From positions 124,001 to 188,000 of the forward strand of contig CAXXVQ010000001.1 in the NCBI GenBank assembly GCA_963662245.2: a DNA stretch of 64,000 nucleotides, given 5' to 3'. This document shows, piece after piece, positions 16,501 to 24,200 of the stretch. The notes under the pieces were generated by a model. That model made no database searches, was not told the DNA's origin, and saw nothing but the letters and a program-made list of their open reading frames with translations. This stretch comes from JAFGVL01 sp963662245. Its GTDB lineage: Bacteria; Bacteroidota; Bacteroidia; Bacteroidales; Paludibacteraceae. The stretch's first letter is position 1; each line of letters starts with the position of its first letter. The translations under genes and the position numbers were made by a program.

Positions 16501-18078
16501 GATTGGCAGTTAGTAGATGTTATGAAAGAAATTAATTATCCTAAATATGAAAAACTTGGTTTAGTAGAAGATGAAGAACGCATTGACTATAAAACAGGTG
16601 AAATACGATATACTAAAAAAATAAAAGACTGGACAAAACGAAACGATCATCGCCACCATGCAATGGATGCTTTGGCTGTGGCATTTACAAAAAGACAATT
16701 CATTCAATATCTCAATAATCTTAACGCCCGCCGAACAAATGAAGAACAAGGTATTTCAAACACTGAAAAAGAGGAACATGATAATTTCGCAATAACAGCA
16801 GAAGATGTCGTTTTAAATACAAGAGATGTATTAGGCATAGAAAAAAATTATTTATATAGAGATAAAAGAAATAAACTGCGATTTAATCCTCCCATGCCAT
16901 TAGATGAATTTAGAGCAGAAGCTAAAAAACATTTAGAAAACACTTTAATTTCTATTAAGGCTAAAAACAAAGTAGCTACGATAAATATCAATAAAACAAA
17001 TAAATCCGGAGGACAGAATAAAAAGCAACAACTTACGCCTAGAGGACAATTGCACTTAGAAACCGTATATGGTAGTGCTCAACAATATGTAACAAAAATT
17101 GAAAAAGTTGGTGCAGGATTCAATGAAGAACAAATTAACAAAGTTGCTAAAAAAGCATATCGTGAAGCACTATTAAAAAGACTTATTGAGAATGGGAATG
17201 ACCCTAAAAAGGCATTTACTGGTAAAAATAGTCTAGAAAAAAATCCGATTTGGCTTGATGAATTACATACAATTCAGGTTCCAGATAAAGTTAAAACAGT
17301 GTCTACTGAAACCATTTACACCATACGCAAAGAAATTTCGCCTGATTTAAAATTAGATAAGGTTTTAGATGCTAAAATCAAGAACATACTAGAAGCAAGA
17401 CTCAAAGAATACAATGGTGATAATAAGAAGGCTTTTTCAAACCTTGACGAAAATCCAATTTGGCTCAATAAAGAAAAAGGCATTAGTATCAAACGCGTTA
17501 CTATTACCGGAATAAACAATGCTGTTGCTCTACATGACAAGAAGGATAAAGACGGAAAATGTATCTTAGATGATAATGGAAATAAACAAGCTGTTGATTT
17601 TGTAAACACCGGAAACAATCATCATGTGGCTATATACCGTGATGAAAAAGGAAACTTACAAGAGAATGTTATTTCTTTCTTTGAAGCAACAACAAGAGTA
17701 AATTTAGGGTTACCAATTATTGACAAAGAATACAAAGAAGGAGAAGGTTGGCAATTCTTATTTAGCATGAAACAAAACGAATATTTTATTTTCCCAAATC
17801 AACAGACAGGCTTTAATCCTAATGAAATTGATTTACTAAACCCAGAGAATTATTCTTTGATTAGTCCGAATTTATATAGGGTACAGAAATTATCAACCAA
17901 AAATTATGTATTTAATCATCACCTAGAAACAACTGCCGTTACAGGTGACACATTAAAAAACAAGAAAGAATTATCCAATATTACATATCGATTTATTCAG
18001 AGTTTACCTCCTATTCAGAATATAGTGAAAGTCAGAATAAACCATATCGGACAAATAGTTTCAGTTGGAGAATATTAA
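13582..18078 (+). CDS. cas9: CRISPR-associated endonuclease Cas9, type II-C
   Basis: A 1498-residue RNA-guided nuclease that cuts both strands of target DNA. RuvC-I is LGLDLGTNSIGWAL with catalytic Asp8. The arginine-rich bridge helix follows at about residues 60-85 (DRTLKRSMRRNLQRYKLRR). RuvC-II is IRIELARELKK with Glu692. The HNH motif is IEIEHIIPKARLFDDSFSNK with His784. RuvC-III is DHRHHAMDALAVAF with His1026 and Asp1029. All catalytic residues are present. The long form is usual for Bacteroidota type II-C enzymes. The carboxy-terminal region contains a repeated segment (KKAFTGKN...NPIWLDE near 1209 and KKAFSNLDENPIWLN near 1281). The tracrRNA lies divergently upstream and cas1-cas2 downstream; no csn2 or cas4 is present, which supports subtype II-C. 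Confidence 0.97.
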   Translation: MKRILGLDLGTNSIGWALVNEAENENEKSSIIKLGVRVNPLTVDEQQNFEKGKSITTNADRTLKRSMRRNLQRYKLRRANLIEVLKEKQFITEETILSENGNYSTFETYKLRAKSATEEVSLEQFARILLMINKKRGYKSSRKAKSQDEGQLIDGMEIAKRLYEENLTPGQFVYQLLLDGKKFIPDFYRSDLQSEFDKIFDKQLSFHTEFLSTELKEELRGKKRDAVWAICAKSFKEKGFELVGIKRQGKTYEQKVENYAWRAKAVNEKLDLEQLVIVLQQISIQLNSSSGYLGAISDRSKELFFNKQTVGQYLMAQLNENPNTSLTNQVFYRQDYLDEFNSIWETQAKFHKELTEELKTEIRDIIIFYQRRLKSQKGLISFCEFESRQIEVEIEGKKKIKTVGLKVCPKSSPLFQEFKIWQKLNDIEIFPANEKKKKYKPNAKRLNQEQKELLFKELSGKEKLTKNQILSLLDMQEFDMNFNSIDGNRTQAELLKKYKEIIELSGKKIESNETTDNEINIISKTFNELGYNTDILYFNSDVENLDDEPFYMLWHLLYSFEDDKSNTGNESLINKLMFEYGFDRSSASILASATFQDDYSSLSAKAIRKILPRMKQGEDYTTACAYEYGKHSKNSLTKKELESKLYKNHLEIITKNSLRNPVVEKILNQMVNVINAIIDDPQLGKPDEIRIELARELKKSADERILLTESVKGNTEDIQRIKKRLKEDFPIFKTNEPSRNDIIRYKLWEELAPNGHKPLYGNKENLKKEISPAILFSKEIEIEHIIPKARLFDDSFSNKTLIFSSDNKDKRERTALDYVSQDFSDDFSNYINRIITVFGTKTTKRVNKLTKRIETDTKTFDSIYKEHERSLRNNKKQKEKLAKWDSSSEDEKKKQKKPWDRMSDTERNLEVIEKYYSGKLGKLALSEKDLPEGFINRDLANTQYITKEAKKMLGDLVKFVTSTTGSITDRLRDDWQLVDVMKEINYPKYEKLGLVEDEERIDYKTGEIRYTKKIKDWTKRNDHRHHAMDALAVAFTKRQFIQYLNNLNARRTNEEQGISNTEKEEHDNFAITAEDVVLNTRDVLGIEKNYLYRDKRNKLRFNPPMPLDEFRAEAKKHLENTLISIKAKNKVATININKTNKSGGQNKKQQLTPRGQLHLETVYGSAQQYVTKIEKVGAGFNEEQINKVAKKAYREALLKRLIENGNDPKKAFTGKNSLEKNPIWLDELHTIQVPDKVKTVSTETIYTIRKEISPDLKLDKVLDAKIKNILEARLKEYNGDNKKAFSNLDENPIWLNKEKGISIKRVTITGINNAVALHDKKDKDGKCILDDNGNKQAVDFVNTGNNHHVAIYRDEKGNLQENVISFFEATTRVNLGLPIIDKEYKEGEGWQFLFSMKQNEYFIFPNQQTGFNPNEIDLLNPENYSLISPNLYRVQKLSTKNYVFNHHLETTAVTGDTLKNKKELSNITYRFIQSLPPIQNIVKVRINHIGQIVSVGEY

Positions 18079-18109
18079 GCAATCCAAGTGAGGGCATCAG
18101 TTTACAACT

Positions 18110-18142
18110 AGTGGGTGCGCGACTTTGAGTCGCACTCCCACT
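18110..18142. repeat. 33-nt REP palindrome after cas9
   Basis: Arms AGTGGGTGCGCGACT and AGTCGCACTCCCACT around TTG. It sits inside a larger inverted pair, GTGAGGG (18088-18094) and CCCTCAC (18149-18155), so palindromes are nested here. Confidence 0.8.
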
Positions 18143-18181
18143 GCACAACCCTCACAATATGTTTGCCATAACAAATTTTCA

Positions 18182-18214
18182 ATTCACGGGGTGACTTCGA
18201 GTCACCCCGTGAAT
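18182..18214. repeat. 33-nt REP palindrome, perfect
   Basis: Perfect arms ATTCACGGGGTGACT/AGTCACCCCGTGAAT around a TCG loop, 115 bp before the transposase gene. Confidence 0.8.
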
Positions 18215-18217
18215 AAA

Positions 18218-18250
18218 AATAGGTGCGCGACTTAAAGTCGCACTCCCAAT
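18218..18250. repeat. 33-nt REP palindrome, degenerate
   Basis: Core GCGACTTAAAGTCGC with decayed outer arms, 3 bp after the preceding copy. The two are of different sub-types, the usual paired arrangement of REP elements. Confidence 0.65.
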
Positions 18251-18329
18251 TTGAACAACAAATAGATACCCTCATCGTATTACTTAAAAATAGTCTGATG
18301 AGTTAAGTAAAAACAGCAAAAACAAAAAC

Positions 18330-18953
18330 ATGCAATTCGAGCAAGGACATATATACCATATCTATAATCAAGGAAACAACAGGCAAACTATTTTTTTTGA
18401 GCGAGACAATTATCTTTTCTTTTTACGGAAGATAAAAGAATTTGTATGCCCTTATGCTGATGTGATTGCGTGGTGCCTGATGCCTAATCATTTTCATTTG
18501 ATGGTGGAGGTAAGAGATTTATTGCAAACTATCAAACCGACTCACGGGGTGACTTTGAGTCACCCCGTGAGTGAGAAACAACGCTCCATAAATGATAGCA
18601 TTGCAATTATGCTTCGCTCCTATACGAGAGCAATTAATAAACAACAAAACAGAAGTGGGAATCTTTTTAGAGAAGCAACCAAAGCCGAATGCATCTCCAA
18701 ATCAGACGGAATCACACCCTCTTTTTACAACACACAATACGGCACAATCATAAACACGCACAATCCGGAAACAGAATATCCACAAGTGTGTTTTGATTAT
18801 ATTCATCAAAATCCGGTACGGGCAGGCTTGATTAAAAATGCCGAAGATTGGGAATTTTCGTCGTATAGAGATTATTGTGGAATGAGAAACGGAACTTTAA
18901 TTAACCGCACATGCGGTGCTAAATATGGAATAAATGTGGAAGCGTGGCAGTAG
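18330..18953 (+). CDS. REP-associated tyrosine transposase (RAYT, Y1/HUH family)
   Basis: A 207-residue single-strand DNA transposase of the TnpA_REP group. FEQGHIYHIYNQGNNRQTIF opens the Y1 fold, MPNHFHLMVEV holds the HUH metal-binding pair (His-Phe-His), and SYTRAINKQQNRSGNLF carries the presumed catalytic tyrosine. DYIHQNPVRAGL and WEFSSYRDY close the domain. It lies between cas9 and cas1, where no cas function is expected. It is flanked by REP palindromes on both sides, and codons 71-81 (THGVTLSHPVS) are themselves a perfect 33-nt REP in frame. The frame stays open, so the gene may still be functional. Such enzymes process REP hairpins; activity here is inferred. Confidence 0.9.
   Translation: MQFEQGHIYHIYNQGNNRQTIFFERDNYLFFLRKIKEFVCPYADVIAWCLMPNHFHLMVEVRDLLQTIKPTHGVTLSHPVSEKQRSINDSIAIMLRSYTRAINKQQNRSGNLFREATKAECISKSDGITPSFYNTQYGTIINTHNPETEYPQVCFDYIHQNPVRAGLIKNAEDWEFSSYRDYCGMRNGTLINRTCGAKYGINVEAWQ
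18540..18572. repeat. 33-nt REP palindrome inside the RAYT gene
   Basis: Perfect 15-3-15 palindrome ACTCACGGGGTGACT/AGTCACCCCGTGAGT with a TTG loop. It occupies exactly codons 71-81 of the transposase, between the HUH motif and the tyrosine helix. Confidence 0.88.
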
Positions 18954-18986
18954 TGCTGCGCTTTTTTTATTGTCAGAATGGAATTT

Positions 18987-19019
18987 ACTCACGGGGTGAC
19001 TTTGAGTCACCCCGTGAGT
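18987..19019. repeat. 33-nt REP palindrome between RAYT and cas1
   Basis: Identical in sequence to the copy inside the transposase gene, and extended by three further pairs on each side (TTT/AAA). It ends 23 bp before the cas1 ATG. Confidence 0.88.
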
Positions 19020-19042
19020 AAATCTGATTAAAACAACAGCCT

Positions 19043-20032
19043 ATGATAAAGAAAACTTTGTACTTCGGGAATCCAACTTATTTAAGTTTGAGGAATGAGC
19101 AATTGGTAATAAAACTACCGGAAGTGGAACGCAATGATAGCCTGCCTGAATCGTTTAAGAAAGAAGCGATACATACAATCCCTATCGAAGATATTGGAGT
19201 GGTAGTGCTCGACCATCAGCAAATAACCATTACACATGGGCTGATGGAAAAACTACTGGATAATAATTCCGCAATAGTAACCTGCGACAAAAGCCGTATG
19301 CCCGTAGGTTTACTTTTGCCTCTAAACGGAAATACTACCCAAAGCGAACGCTTTCGCGACCAGATAGATGCATCCGTTCCATTAAAAAAACAGCTATGGC
19401 AACAAACGGTAAAATACAAGATAGCCAATCAGGCAGCCATACTGCAACAATTCCGAAACGATAAAGCGAAAAATATGTTGGCTTGGGCAGATGATGTAAA
19501 AAGTGGCGACCCCGACAATTTGGAAGCTCGTGCAGCAGCGTACTATTTTCGCAACCTATTCCCCGCCCTGCCTGACTTTACACGCAGCAGAGACGGTAAC
19601 CCTCCAAACAATCTGCTTAACTACGGCTATGCAATACTCCGAGCAGTAATTGCCCGCTCACTGGTAAGTTCGGGCTTGCTTCCTACTCTAGGTATTTTTC
19701 ATAAAAACAGATACAATGCCTATTGCCTGGCGGATGATATAATGGAGCCATACCGCCCGTTTGTAGATAAATTGGTGGTGGAGATTGTGGATGAAGCAGC
19801 AAAAGAAGTGGGGGCGCGACTTAAAGTCGCACTCCCACTCGAATCAACCGATACTAATGATTGGCTCCCTCTCACCAAAGAAATAAAAGCTCAATTGCTA
19901 AGTATACCCACACTCGATGTGGTAATAGAAGGCAAACGCAGTCCGCTAATGATAGCAGCACAGCAAACTACAGCTTCATTAGCAAAATGTTACTCAGGTG
20001 AGTTGCGCAAAATTTCTTATCCGGAAATGTGA
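19043..20032 (+). CDS. cas1: CRISPR integrase Cas1, type II, carrying an in-frame REP insertion
   Basis: A 329-residue integrase that, with Cas2, inserts new spacers. It starts MIKKTLYFGNPTYLSLRNEQ. The three metal ligands of the family are visible: Glu161 in NLEARAAAYYF, His220 in GIFHKNRYNAYCLADDI and Glu235 in DIMEPYRPF. The end, IEGKRSPLMIAAQQTTASLAKCYSGE, is typical of type II Cas1. The gene exceeds the usual length of about 290-305 residues. Part of the excess is an 11-codon REP palindrome (about residues 255-266, VGARLKVALPL) between the last catalytic segment and the carboxy-terminal helices. All three ligands are upstream of it, so activity could survive, but this is untested. Confidence 0.95.
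   Translation: MIKKTLYFGNPTYLSLRNEQLVIKLPEVERNDSLPESFKKEAIHTIPIEDIGVVVLDHQQITITHGLMEKLLDNNSAIVTCDKSRMPVGLLLPLNGNTTQSERFRDQIDASVPLKKQLWQQTVKYKIANQAAILQQFRNDKAKNMLAWADDVKSGDPDNLEARAAAYYFRNLFPALPDFTRSRDGNPPNNLLNYGYAILRAVIARSLVSSGLLPTLGIFHKNRYNAYCLADDIMEPYRPFVDKLVVEIVDEAAKEVGARLKVALPLESTDTNDWLPLTKEIKAQLLSIPTLDVVIEGKRSPLMIAAQQTTASLAKCYSGELRKISYPEM
19807..19839. repeat. 33-nt REP palindrome inside cas1
   Basis: Arms AGTGGGGGCGCGACT and AGTCGCACTCCCACT around TAA. It differs only in its loop from the copy at 20751-20783. The insertion keeps the cas1 reading frame because the unit is a multiple of three and is read in a stop-free frame. Confidence 0.9.
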
Positions 20033-20036
20033 GAAT

Positions 20037-20403
20037 CAATTACGAATTATCAATTAATTACAAATTACGAATATGAAAGAGAATATTATTTTAGTGAAAT
20101 CGTATGCATTTGCATTGAGAATAGTTAAGCTGTACAAATATTTATGTGAAGAAAAAAAAGATTTTGTGCTCTCTAAGCAATTACTACGAAGCAGCACATC
20201 TATCGGAGCCAATATTGAAGAGGCAGTTGGAGGACAATCGGAAAAAGATTTTATATCAAAAATAAGTATCCAGAAGCAGAATCAATGCTTAACGATTGTG
20301 AGGAGATAATGAAAATTATTGGTAGCATACAAAAAAGCATGAAAAACAAACTAAAATAATTACGCTCTCATCGTAATTCGTAATTGATAATTTGTAATTA
20401 AAA
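20037..20403. repeat. Inverted AATTACGAATT-type repeats bracketing the decayed gene
   Basis: The left block (about 20037-20072) and right block (about 20371-20403) are inverse copies built from AATTACGAATTATCAATT and AATTACAAATTACGA. They enclose only the four-helix-bundle gene and fill the whole cas1-cas2 interval, so gene plus flanks look like one inserted cassette. Confidence 0.65.
20073..20359 (+). pseudogene. Four-helix-bundle protein (23S rRNA intervening-sequence type), decayed
   Basis: The first 78 codons encode a recognisable S23-type four-helix bundle: ENIILVKSYAFALRIVKLYKYL, then KQLLRSSTSIGANIEEAVGG and KDFISKIS. After ISI the frame shifts and stops at 20309. A second frame continues with PEAESMLNDCEEIMKIIGSI to a stop at 20359, which is the normal carboxy end of this family. 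About 30 residues of the middle (the third helix region) are missing, so an internal deletion with frameshift destroyed the gene. Family members normally have about 115-125 residues. Relatives occur inside rRNA intervening sequences and as stand-alone cassettes. It has no known role in CRISPR. Confidence 0.8.
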
Positions 20404-20407
20404 GAAT

Positions 20408-20740
20408 ATGGAACGCCTAAGCGAATACAGAATTATGTGGGTATTAGTATTTTTTGATTTACCAACAGAGACGAAAAAAGAACGGAAAATATACACCGAT
20501 TTTCGTAAAAAGCTGATCAACGATGGTTTCACCATGTTTCAGTTCTCCATCTACTTGCGCCATTGCCCAAGCCGCGAAAATGCGGATGTACATATAAAAC
20601 GGGTTAAAGCATCTTTACCCGAAAAAGGTCAAATTGGGATTTTGTGCATTACCGATAAACAATTCGGTGCGATGGAACTCTTTTATGGAGTAAAACAAAA
20701 AGAAGTGGCTACACCCTATCAGCAATTGGAACTTTTCTAA
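20408..20740 (+). CDS. cas2: CRISPR-associated protein Cas2
   Basis: A 110-residue ferredoxin-fold protein that dimerises between two Cas1 dimers in the adaptation complex. The strand IMWVLVFFDLPTETKKERK carries the conserved Asp17. FTMFQFSIYLRHCPSRENAD and GQIGILCITDKQFGAMELF follow, which is the normal order for type II Cas2. The start is the ATG directly after the right inverted repeat of the four-helix-bundle cassette. The cassette and RAYT interrupt what should be a tight cas9-cas1-cas2 operon, so cas2 now probably depends on read-through from cas1. Confidence 0.95.
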   Translation: MERLSEYRIMWVLVFFDLPTETKKERKIYTDFRKKLINDGFTMFQFSIYLRHCPSRENADVHIKRVKASLPEKGQIGILCITDKQFGAMELFYGVKQKEVATPYQQLELF

Positions 20741-20750
20741 ATAACCAACA

Positions 20751-20783
20751 AGTGGGGGCGCGACTTGAAGTCGCACTCCCACT
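20751..20783. repeat. 33-nt REP palindrome after cas2
   Basis: Same arms as the copy inside cas1, with a TGA loop. It is 10 bp after the cas2 stop codon and could act as a weak 3' stabilising hairpin on the cas mRNA. Confidence 0.85.
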
Positions 20784-20807
20784 CTATCTTACTCTACTCT
20801 TACAAAT

Positions 20808-20838
20808 AAAAAAAACCGTTCACATTTCTGCAACGGTT
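20808..20838 (-). terminator. Array terminator, distal copy
   Basis: On the minus strand AACCGTT/AACGGTT arms with inner CA/TG pairs are followed by a run of eight T residues (A-run at 20808-20815). It faces transcripts leaving the array. Confidence 0.8.
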
Positions 20839-21001
20839 CTTTATTCTTCATACTTTTTCAAATCCTAATACCACTTCTAAAAAATTGATTTACAAACAGA
20901 TACACACATCGTCTGTATGAAGTAAGTCAAAGATACATTTTGAACCGAAGGTCACGACCAAAGGGAGTAAAGCAAATCAAACATATCAAGAGTATAGAAA
21001 T

Positions 21002-21031
21002 AAAAAAACCGTTCACATTTCTGTAACGGTT
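21002..21031 (-). terminator. Array terminator, middle copy
   Basis: Same hairpin with arms at 21007-21031 and seven T residues on the minus strand (A-run 21002-21008). Confidence 0.8.
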
Positions 21032-21194
21032 CTTTATTCTTCATACTTTTTTAAATCCTAATACCACTTCTAAAAAATTGACTTACAAACAGATACACAC
21101 ATCGTCTGTATGAAGTAAGTCAAAGATACATTTTGAACCGAAGGTCACGACCAAAGGGAGTAAAGCAAATCAAACATATCAAGAGTATAGAAAT

Positions 21195-21224
21195 AAAAAA
21201 ACCGTTCACATTTCTGTAACGGTT
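21195..21224 (-). terminator. Array terminator, proximal copy
   Basis: Same hairpin with arms at 21200-21224, the first met by minus-strand transcripts leaving the last CRISPR repeat about 75 nt earlier. Confidence 0.8.
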
Positions 21225-21298
21225 CTTTATTCTTCATACTTTTTTAAATCCTAATACCACTTCTAAAAAATTGACTTACAAACAGATACACACATCGT

Positions 21299-24200
21299 GC
21301 TGTATGAAGTAAGTCAAAGATACAAGTTTGAAAGCAAATCACAGCACATTTCAAATCGTATATCAAAAATGAGTAGCTGTATGAAGTAAGTCAAAGATAC
21401 AAGTTTGAAAGCAAATCACAGCGTATCGAGATGGAGGTGGAGGTTGGAATTCGCTGTATGAAGTAAGTCAAAGATACAAGTTTGAAAGCAAATCACAGCA
21501 ATTCAGCAGGATACAAGAATGATGTTGTGGCTGTATGAAGTAAGTCAAAGATACAAGTTTGAAAGCAAATCACAGCGAAGCTTTAAGCGTGGATTCAAAT
21601 AGTTTTGCTGTATGAAGTAAGTCAAAGATACAAGTTTGAAAGCAAATCACAGCAGACCTGTTCCCATTTTGGCAGCAATATATGCTGTATGAAGTAAGTC
21701 AAAGATACAAGTTTGAAAGCAAATCACAGCGACAATGCGCAGTCTAATGGAATTAATGAGCTGTATGAAGTAAGTCAAAGATACAAGTTTGAAAGCAAAT
21801 CACAGCTGGTCTTTTCCTTTTTCCTGAATTAATAAAGCTGTATGAAGTAAGTCAAAGATACAAGTTTGAAAGCAAATCACAGCGAATCTACAGCCATGAT
21901 CAAAGAGATTTTAGCTGTATGAAGTAAGTCAAAGATACAAGTTTGAAAGCAAATCACAGCAACCATTTCTTATGAAGCTTTAGAACCAATGCTGTATGAA
22001 GTAAGTCAAAGATACAAGTTTGAAAGCAAATCACAGCGAAGATGATATCGGAAGCTGATTATTCACGCTGTATGAAGTAAGTCAAAGATACAAGTTTGAA
22101 AGCAAATCACAGCTTAAGTTTTGCAATAGCCCTAGCTTCTGCGCTGTATGAAGTAAGTCAAAGATACAAGTTTGAAAGCAAATCACAGCTGAAATACTTC
22201 TTTTCTAAAAATAAAGTTGGCTGTATGAAGTAAGTCAAAGATACAAGTTTGAAAGCAAATCACAGCATATTCTTCTGTGTAAGCATTGTAACCGTAGCTG
22301 TATGAAGTAAGTCAAAGATACAAGTTTGAAAGCAAATCACAGCGAATAACGATTACATTGATCTTGCATTGAGGCTGTATGAAGTAAGTCAAAGATACAA
22401 GTTTGAAAGCAAATCACAGCGAGTGAGTTGGGTTCTCTTAGCAGAATGGGGCTGTATGAAGTAAGTCAAAGATACAAGTTTGAAAGCAAATCACAGCTAA
22501 GTATGCAGAACAGTTAGGCATTGCAGTGCTGTATGAAGTAAGTCAAAGATACAAGTTTGAAAGCAAATCACAGCTAACAACCTTGCTTTCGCTTTTGAAT
22601 CTACGCTGTATGAAGTAAGTCAAAGATACAAGTTTGAAAGCAAATCACAGCTGCATAACATACGGTAATAGATTAAGAAATGCTGTATGAAGTAAGTCAA
22701 AGATACAAGTTTGAAAGCAAATCACAGCATATGTCATTTTGCACCCTCCAATATTTTGCTGTATGAAGTAAGTCAAAGATACAAGTTTGAAAGCAAATCA
22801 CAGCAATACATAATCGTTACCACCATGCGTTGTTGCTGTATGAAGTAAGTCAAAGATACAAGTTTGAAAGCAAATCACAGCAATCTGAATAACCATAATC
22901 TGCGGTAGGATGCTGTATGAAGTAAGTCAAAGATACAAGTTTGAAAGCAAATCACAGCGATGTCGAGATAAACCATTTCGCTAGTAAAGCTGTATGAAGT
23001 AAGTCAAAGATACAAGTTTGAAAGCAAATCACAGCATATTTACCAACTGCTTTTGATTCATAATGCTGTATGAAGTAAGTCAAAGATACAAGTTTGAAAG
23101 CAAATCACAGCAGGTATTACAAGGATAAGATGTACACCAAAGCTGTATGAAGTAAGTCAAAGATACAAGTTTGAAAGCAAATCACAGCAGCTTTTTTATC
23201 ACTCTTACTTATGATGATGCTGTATGAAGTAAGTCAAAGATACAAGTTTGAAAGCAAATCACAGCTTCTGAGGTACAAGAAGCAAATTTAAGAAGGCTGT
23301 ATGAAGTAAGTCAAAGATACAAGTTTGAAAGCAAATCACAGCGGGAGTTAGGCACTTTTCACATTGGACAAAGCTGTATGAAGTAAGTCAAAGATACAAG
23401 TTTGAAAGCAAATCACAGCATCCAATCATGTCTCCAATTGCAGATATAAGCTGTATGAAGTAAGTCAAAGATACAAGTTTGAAAGCAAATCACAGCCCTT
23501 TTGGCAACTTACCACCAACCAACTCAGCTGTATGAAGTAAGTCAAAGATACAAGTTTGAAAGCAAATCACAGCTTGATAGATGATTTTGAAGAAATTGAA
23601 AACGCTGTATGAAGTAAGTCAAAGATACAAGTTTGAAAGCAAATCACAGCAAATTCTACGGCTCAATTCAAGCCTATGACGCTGTATGAAGTAAGTCAAA
23701 GATACAAGTTTGAAAGCAAATCACAGCTTAATTGCTTATAACTGAGCGCAGCTATGGCTGTATGAAGTAAGTCAAAGATACAAGTTTGAAAGCAAATCAC
23801 AGCTAAACCACATCGATTACGAGTTTGAAACAGGCTGTATGAAGTAAGTCAAAGATACAAGTTTGAAAGCAAATCACAGCAGTATTGCGACAATATTGAA
23901 GAAATTAATCGCTGTATGAAGTAAGTCAAAGATACAAGTTTGAAAGCAAATCACAGCACAAAGCAAAAGCATATTACAGTTTATGAAGCTGTATGAAGTA
24001 AGTCAAAGATACAAGTTTGAAAGCAAATCACAGCTGATTAGTATTTGCTATTCTACTTTGATAAGCTGTATGAAGTAAGTCAAAGATACAAGTTTGAAAG
24101 CAAATCACAGCTTCTTTTTTAAGTTTTGTTTCAAGAGCTATGCTGTATGAAGTAAGTCAAAGATACAAGTTTGAAAGCAAATCACAGCACCACTACAAGT

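Larger units (their letters stand above)
20808..21298. repeat. 193-bp unit in three tandem copies at the cas2-proximal array end
   Basis: Units begin near 20808, 21001 and 21194; the third is partial and runs straight into the first intact CRISPR repeat. Each contains a terminator hairpin, an AT-rich tail, TTGACTTAC as an inverse of part of the repeat, and (units 1 and 2) a CRISPR repeat interrupted by a palindrome at 20914-20980 and 21107-21173. Units 2 and 3 are essentially identical over their shared length; unit 1 differs at three sites. Confidence 0.85.

Noticed and set aside
13527..20783. The REP-bracketed cas region as a casposon-like transposon
   Set aside because: Cas1 here is a normal type II adaptation protein with Cas2 and an array, no family B DNA polymerase is present, and REP units also occur singly outside the locus.
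20808..21298. The three 193-bp units as tracrRNA genes (terminator plus repeat-like sequence on the minus strand)
   Set aside because: A minus-strand RNA here would carry the same sense as the crRNA repeat, not its complement. The real anti-repeat, with nexus and promoter, is at 13388-13509. A plus-strand anti-repeat RNA from these units remains a remote possibility, but its hairpin lacks an immediate T-run on that strand.
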